A stretch of 64,000 bases of DNA from Ferruginibacter sp. HRS2-29 (GTDB lineage Bacteria > Bacteroidota > Bacteroidia > Chitinophagales > Chitinophagaceae), in NCBI RefSeq assembly GCF_024343615.1, contig NZ_RJUB01000008.1:34434-98433 (forward strand). The letters are read 5' to 3'. The position numbers and the translations under genes are program-made. Below the pieces are notes generated by a model that had not been told where the DNA came from, did not search any database, and saw nothing but the letters and a program-made list of their open reading frames with translations. How positions within the stretch are numbered: position 1 is the stretch's first letter; each line of letters starts with the position of its first letter. Shown one piece after another: positions 60,049-64,000 of the stretch.

Positions 60049-61749
60049 TTACCTGTTTGTCTTTGCAGGCGTCCTCGGAGGAGTAGGCGTTCTTGGAGGA
60101 GCAGCCGGCCTTCTTGGAGCATTCGGATCATTTTTGCTGATGAATTCCTTATTGGAGATCATGTTCGCATCTGTAGGATCAAGCGTTAACGCTTTGTCAA
60201 CATAAGTAAGAGCTGTTGCCTGGTCTTTTTTGGCATTGTAATAATAACCAACAAAGAACTTATAGGCATTCATCAGCCTTGTTTTAGCATTAGGCTTCGT
60301 AGGATCAGCTTCGCCTATTTCCACTACTTTCTGGTAGAAAGGTACTGCCAGGCCTTGTGCACCTGTAGAATCAATCAATGCTGCCGCATTACCCAACATA
60401 TAATAACCAAGAATATCAGCAGGATATTTCTCTGTATATAGTGTGAAATACCTGTTGGATGAATCCGGTAAATTAGCGCTGTAATAAGCATATCCGGCAT
60501 TAAACAGATCTACGTTGGTATAATTTTTCTTGTACTCAATTACTTTCCCGTACCATTTTGCAGCTTCGGCTGTATTTTTTTGAGCTTCATATGCCTGTGC
60601 AAGTGATTTCGCATACGCCGCTTTGTTGGCCGGTAATGTATCAAGAGTGATCGCTTTTTCTGTCAACTCCGCAACTTTTGCTTCATTGCCCGGAAATTTC
60701 AACAACAGGCTGGCATAGGCTGAATAATCACCACCTTCTACTTTTGCCGGATCCTGACGTTTGAAATATTCTTCAAAGGCTGCTTTCGCGTTGATGGAAT
60801 CTTTCAACCTGTTATATGCGAAAGATTTGATCTTGTAAAGGTTTACGTAAGGATTTGCTCCTTCCGCGGTGATACATTCGTCAGCTTTTTTAACCGCTTC
60901 GGCAAACAATGCCTGGGCATACAACATTGAAGCCCTGTAAGAACATGCTTTGGGGTCATCGTCGGAATTAGCGAGATATTTTTCCAGGTATTCCGCACTT
61001 TTGGCCACATTGGTTTCGTAGTAATAAGCGAATAATGTGTTGTATACCGGGGCATATTTAGGATCGGTAGTGATAGCTTTATTATAATATTCCATGTAAA
61101 GCGGCTCCTGTCCTACACCCTGGGTCTGGTATACACGTCCTGAACGGTATATAGCCCTGGCATACCTGGGATCGATGGCCAATGCGGCGTTATAAGACTG
61201 GATCGCATTTCCGCCATCAGCGAACTTGCGGTAAGCATCACCAAGGTTGGCCAAAACTTCAGGATCCTTGAATTTTTTGATCTGGGTAGCTTGTTTCAAT
61301 TTCTCGATCGCATAAGCAGCATCACCATTTTTACTGTCGGGATTACCATTGGCAAAACCCACGGCATTCAATACCGGGATGCTCTGGCCTTTGCTCATGT
61401 TCACAGCCATTTCAAAATGCTGGCGTGCTTCGGCAGTTTTGCCTTCCAGCAATTCCACGTGGCCGATCCCTGCATACAGCAGTGCACTATTGGTCATGGT
61501 AGAAAGTTTTTGCTGATATAACGCTTTTGCGCCAGCCACATCCTCAAGACCGATCTCTGCCTGGCCCAGCCAATAAATAGCTTCTTCATCATTAGGGTTT
61601 GCGGTAACTAATTTCTGAAAAACGTCTTTTGCACTCTTGAACCTTTCGTAATACATAAATTTCTTTCCTTCATCAAGACTTTGAGCCATTATAGTATTAG
61701 CAAAAAGTAAAGCTGCAAGGAAAAAAATACCCGTTTTAAATTTCTTCAT
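60049..61749 (-). CDS. Exported TPR-repeat protein
   Basis: 566 residues. Signal peptide 1-23 (Thr-Ile-Met-Ala-Gln), so periplasmic or outer-membrane. About ten tetratricopeptide repeats fill the rest (APVYNTLFAYYYETNVAKSA, AEAAKWYGKVIEYKKNY, ATALTYVDKALTLDPTDANM), ending in a Pro/Arg/Thr-rich tail (RRPAAPPRTPTPPRTPAK). It acts as a scaffold for protein contact. It follows the PstS-like gene and TonB on the same strand, 63 bases away. Start MKKFKTGIFF (61749) is chosen over a position ten codons upstream, as the signal begins there. Partner unknown. Confidence 0.85.
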   Translation of the reverse strand: MKKFKTGIFFLAALLFANTIMAQSLDEGKKFMYYERFKSAKDVFQKLVTANPNDEEAIYWLGQAEIGLEDVAGAKALYQQKLSTMTNSALLYAGIGHVELLEGKTAEARQHFEMAVNMSKGQSIPVLNAVGFANGNPDSKNGDAAYAIEKLKQATQIKKFKDPEVLANLGDAYRKFADGGNAIQSYNAALAIDPRYARAIYRSGRVYQTQGVGQEPLYMEYYNKAITTDPKYAPVYNTLFAYYYETNVAKSAEYLEKYLANSDDDPKACSYRASMLYAQALFAEAVKKADECITAEGANPYVNLYKIKSFAYNRLKDSINAKAAFEEYFKRQDPAKVEGGDYSAYASLLLKFPGNEAKVAELTEKAITLDTLPANKAAYAKSLAQAYEAQKNTAEAAKWYGKVIEYKKNYTNVDLFNAGYAYYSANLPDSSNRYFTLYTEKYPADILGYYMLGNAAALIDSTGAQGLAVPFYQKVVEIGEADPTKPNAKTRLMNAYKFFVGYYYNAKKDQATALTYVDKALTLDPTDANMISNKEFISKNDPNAPRRPAAPPRTPTPPRTPAKTNR

Positions 61750-61812
61750 GTGTGTGATTTTGTTGATAGACTTTTGCAATGTAAAAAAAACTTATAATAA
61801 ACTGTTAATGCT

Positions 61813-62757
61813 TCACCTGTCCTTGGGAATCTTTTCATTAACTTTTACGTTTCGAACATCAAAATCCATGATCGGACCTAGGTATGCCCGCCTGAAAATC
61901 AACTGCCCTCTTTCGTATCTTAAAAAAGCTGTGAAGCCCGATCCAAGTCCTTTATAATTCTCTTTTATCACGTAATACAAACCACGTACCAAAGGGTACC
62001 TGTGTGTCAGGATGCTTTGCTGCATTGGTTTTACGTAAGGTGTATCTTTACATACATCACATTGCACATAGGCGATCTTTACTTTTTTCAGCATTTCCAC
62101 CTGTTGCGGGATTTCGGGGTTGCCGATCCAGTTTATGCCTACCAGGCCTATCGCGTTTTCGTGCGTGGCCACATACTCAATCACGTCTTCGCTATTTTTT
62201 GCCGCCTTCACTACTGATGTGTCAAAAGTGCCGCTTTTCAGTACAGAATCGGTTATGAACCGTACCGTGCTGGTAGCTTTGAGCCCATCAAAAACCATCG
62301 TCTGCTGCCTGTTAATCCTGCCCCTGAGCTGTTCCTGCAAGCGTTTCATGGTAAATAAGGTATCATTGCTGGCCGCATTTACCAATATCGCCACGGCATC
62401 CGAAGCAATGGCGCTCGAACCGGGTATGTAATTCAGAGAGTCGATCAGGAACCTGTCTTCACGCGGGGTAAGCCTCCGCGTAACGATCACCAGCCTATTG
62501 GAAGTATCATAAAACAGATCCCTGAAACAATCCGCTTCGGGTTTGTAATGCGCAATGATCTTTGTTCCGGGATTAGAGGTCTCGTACATGGCGATCTGCT
62601 CGTCTATCACCGGCCTGAACGATTCATCCACACTGATGTTGATCGTACCGCTTGCAGGTGTATCATCGGCATGCGTGATCTCTTTATCCTCTTTACAGGA
62701 TGCTATGAATATAGTGATGAACGCTGCCGCAATCCCCCACTCTGTCAGCTTTTTCAT
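61813..62757 (-). CDS. PstS-like phosphate-binding lipoprotein
   Basis: 314 residues. Lipobox Ile-Ala-Ser-Cys near residue 21. The mature domain resembles PBP-like/PstS substrate-binding proteins (GTINISVDESFRPVIDEQIAMYETSNP, then SSAIASDAVAILVN, then TSTVRFITD). No pst ABC permease or ATPase is near. The ATG overlaps the preceding small gene as ATGA, so it is translated with it. Its TonB neighbour suggests envelope function; phosphate binding is inference from the fold, and key residues were not verified. Confidence 0.78.
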   Translation of the reverse strand: MKKLTEWGIAAAFITIFIASCKEDKEITHADDTPASGTINISVDESFRPVIDEQIAMYETSNPGTKIIAHYKPEADCFRDLFYDTSNRLVIVTRRLTPREDRFLIDSLNYIPGSSAIASDAVAILVNAASNDTLFTMKRLQEQLRGRINRQQTMVFDGLKATSTVRFITDSVLKSGTFDTSVVKAAKNSEDVIEYVATHENAIGLVGINWIGNPEIPQQVEMLKKVKIAYVQCDVCKDTPYVKPMQQSILTHRYPLVRGLYYVIKENYKGLGSGFTAFLRYERGQLIFRRAYLGPIMDFDVRNVKVNEKIPKDR

Positions 62758-63014
62758 CGTTCCCTTAAATAGTTTTTTTTGTACCCCCTGTATATCCTGA
62801 AACCTCCGTACAGCAAACAGATACCGCCAAAGACTTTCAGCCATACCCCATCAAAACGATCCACCAGGCCACCATTGAAGTATTCATTGAAAAGCATATA
62901 AACGCCCATCCCGATCCATAATAACCCCATTCCATAATCCATGATGCTCCGCATCCTCAGGTAGCCTTTGTGGCGTTCGCTCATCGGGTCTTTTTCAAAT
63001 TCTTCTAATGCCAT
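62754..63014 (-). CDS. Small two-helix membrane protein
   Basis: 86 residues. Acidic and Arg-containing N-terminus (MALEEFEKDPMSERHKGYLRM), then two membrane segments (about 28-46, GMGLLWIGMGVYMLFNEYF, and 58-75, LKVFGGICLLYGGFRIYRG), and a basic tail KKNYLRER. The start at 63014 is preferred (ATG) over a TTG seven codons upstream. It lies between tonB and the PstS-like gene, overlapping the latter by ATGA. Unknown function; probably part of the TonB-PstS-TPR group. Confidence 0.8.
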   Translation of the reverse strand: MALEEFEKDPMSERHKGYLRMRSIMDYGMGLLWIGMGVYMLFNEYFNGGLVDRFDGVWLKVFGGICLLYGGFRIYRGYKKNYLRER

Positions 63015-63058
63015 ACACTTTTTTTGAATCAGCAATTTACTAATAAATATTTATGTGA

Positions 63059-63904
63059 TTACTGCAGGCTTGTAAACTGCACTGGAATTACATAATAAAC
63101 GGACACATTTTGGCCGCTGGCTTTCCCCGGGATCCAGTCCGGCATTTTTTTCAATACCCTTATCACCTCATTATTAAAGGCTTTGCCGCCGTCCTGGGTA
63201 GTCTCAAACCCTTTAAGCCTGCCGTCATATCCTACCACAAATTTAACTTTTACCGATACGCTCTGGCCTTCTTCCAGGTCTTCCGGGTTCTGCAGGTTCT
63301 TTTCAAGAAACTTACGCAGTGCCGGGATCCCGCCAGGAAATTCAGGCATGATATCAGCAGTGGGCCTAGGTGTTTCCTTATCTACAACCATCACTGTTTC
63401 TTTTCCTTCACCACCACCATCGCCGGGCTTTGGCGTGCTTGGTACGCCTACGGTCTGTTTTGTTCCGGCATTGGGATCCCTATTGGTTACATCACTGATG
63501 ACAGCGCTGTCGAGGCTGGATATTTTGTCCACGTGCTTTTCATCTTTTGTGATTACTACGTTGTCCGTGAACTGTTCAGACCTTACCGGCTGAATATCTT
63601 TCGGTTTGGGCTGATCCACTTTCGGTTGTTCGGGTTTCTTAGGTTCCAACGGCTTGTCATGGGGCTCATCCCTGGCCAATGTCAACACGGTAGTTTCCAT
63701 ATCCACAGGCTTGCCGTTGTTCATATTACCCTTGGGCAAAAAAGTAAGTGCTGTCACGGCCAGAGCCATTGCCATGGTAACGCCGATCGCTTTATATAAA
63801 CGTTCGTGGTAAAACTTGCGCAATGCATATGCACCGTAGGTCTTATTACGATTTTCGAATATGATATCAAGTACATCCGCTTTCAGAATGTATTCAGAGT
63901 TCAT
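63059..63904 (-). CDS. tonB: Energy transducer TonB (second copy)
   Basis: 281 residues, with the same N-terminal pattern as the TonB at 40070-40903 (LDIIFENRNKTYGAYALRKFY). One membrane helix (about 40-57), then a Pro/Lys-rich linker (DKPLEPKKPEQPKVDQPKPK), and a C-terminal TonB domain from about 195 (EFPGGIPALRKFLEKNL, then GKASGQNVSVYYVIPVQFTS). It lacks the long Pro stretch of the first copy. It lies upstream of the small membrane protein and PstS-like gene. The ExbB/ExbD partner may lie beyond the right edge. Confidence 0.93.
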   Translation of the reverse strand: MNSEYILKADVLDIIFENRNKTYGAYALRKFYHERLYKAIGVTMAMALAVTALTFLPKGNMNNGKPVDMETTVLTLARDEPHDKPLEPKKPEQPKVDQPKPKDIQPVRSEQFTDNVVITKDEKHVDKISSLDSAVISDVTNRDPNAGTKQTVGVPSTPKPGDGGGEGKETVMVVDKETPRPTADIMPEFPGGIPALRKFLEKNLQNPEDLEEGQSVSVKVKFVVGYDGRLKGFETTQDGGKAFNNEVIRVLKKMPDWIPGKASGQNVSVYYVIPVQFTSLQ

Positions 63905-64000
63905 GATAATAGGTTTTAAAAATTAAAGAATGAATTTCAAAACCCGGCGCCTGGTTGATGGATTAGATGCAATGGCTGAAAGAATCCATAAATGGGACCC
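63905..64000. other. Right edge, no gene supported
   Basis: The last 96 bases contain no credible gene end on either strand: minus-strand frames close after short or non-homologous stretches. The sequence probably holds the tonB leader and a part of an upstream gene that cannot be identified. Confidence 0.4.

Noticed and set aside
1..64000. rRNA and tRNA genes
   Set aside because: No cloverleaf-like or rRNA-like segment was recognised on either strand in the intergenic gaps.

Overview
The window looks like an ordinary chromosomal segment of a Bacteroidota bacterium, most likely of the Chitinophagaceae/Chitinophagales group. The evidence is: four proteins with type IX secretion (T9SS) C-terminal sorting domains, a PorP/SprF-type outer-membrane protein, ExbB-ExbD-ExbD-TonB clusters with the typical Bacteroidota TonB N-terminus, weak or absent Shine-Dalgarno sequences, and two promoters of the Bacteroidota form ATTG-N19-TAnnTTTG (upstream of grpE and of nuoA). 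No rRNA, tRNA, IS element, phage gene or CRISPR array was recognised. The family assignment is inference from gene content; no search was run.

Layout. 1-4,400: malate dehydrogenase (cut by the left edge), a large T9SS type B cargo protein and a convergent lipoprotein. 4,400-9,200: minus-strand housekeeping genes fabI, a tiny membrane protein, recN, dnaJ, grpE. 9,200-13,550: a minimal T9SS cargo protein, a 635-base gap with a perfect 33-bp inverted repeat, a lipoprotein, an M32 carboxypeptidase, and a lipoprotein followed by the remnant of a paralogue. 13,550-21,850: nif3-like and zinc-ribbon genes, a VWA protein, a tight operon (symporter, O-methyltransferase, LysM glucosaminidase, hpt) and a LOG-family gene. 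22,000-29,000: a beta-barrel candidate, a FAD-linked oxidase, and the pair PorP/SprF plus a 1,214-residue PKD/SBBP T9SS cargo. 29,000-39,450: recG, a DEAD-box helicase, cvfB, an L,D-transpeptidase, a T9SS type A cargo, mnmE. 39,450-43,110: exbB-exbD-exbD-tonB plus a third exbD. 43,340-59,960: an orphan MacB-like permease and a complete 14-subunit nuo (complex I) operon. 60,000-64,000: TPR protein, PstS-like lipoprotein, small membrane protein and a second TonB.

Most notable. (1) The nuo operon contains four genes that are not known complex I subunits: a 35-residue membrane ORF whose start overlaps the nuoC stop, a DUF4440-like exported protein whose start overlaps the nuoE stop, an NlpE-like lipoprotein, and a 197-residue exported protein between nuoJ and nuoK. 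(2) Many intergenic gaps carry arrays of short heptad-like words, often as [array]-spacer-[inverted array], with a different word at each locus. (3) The divergent region upstream of cvfB holds a 39-bp tandem repeat with a palindrome in each unit. (4) A remnant of a paralogous gene lies in frame four codons behind a lipoprotein gene. (5) At least six genes, including recG and a DEAD-box helicase, appear to start with TTG or GTG.

How the genes fit together. The nuo operon and the TonB/ExbBD clusters describe a respiring, proton-motive-force-driven envelope. The T9SS cargo, PorP/SprF, L,D-transpeptidase and LysM glucosaminidase describe its surface and wall. The rest is general housekeeping.
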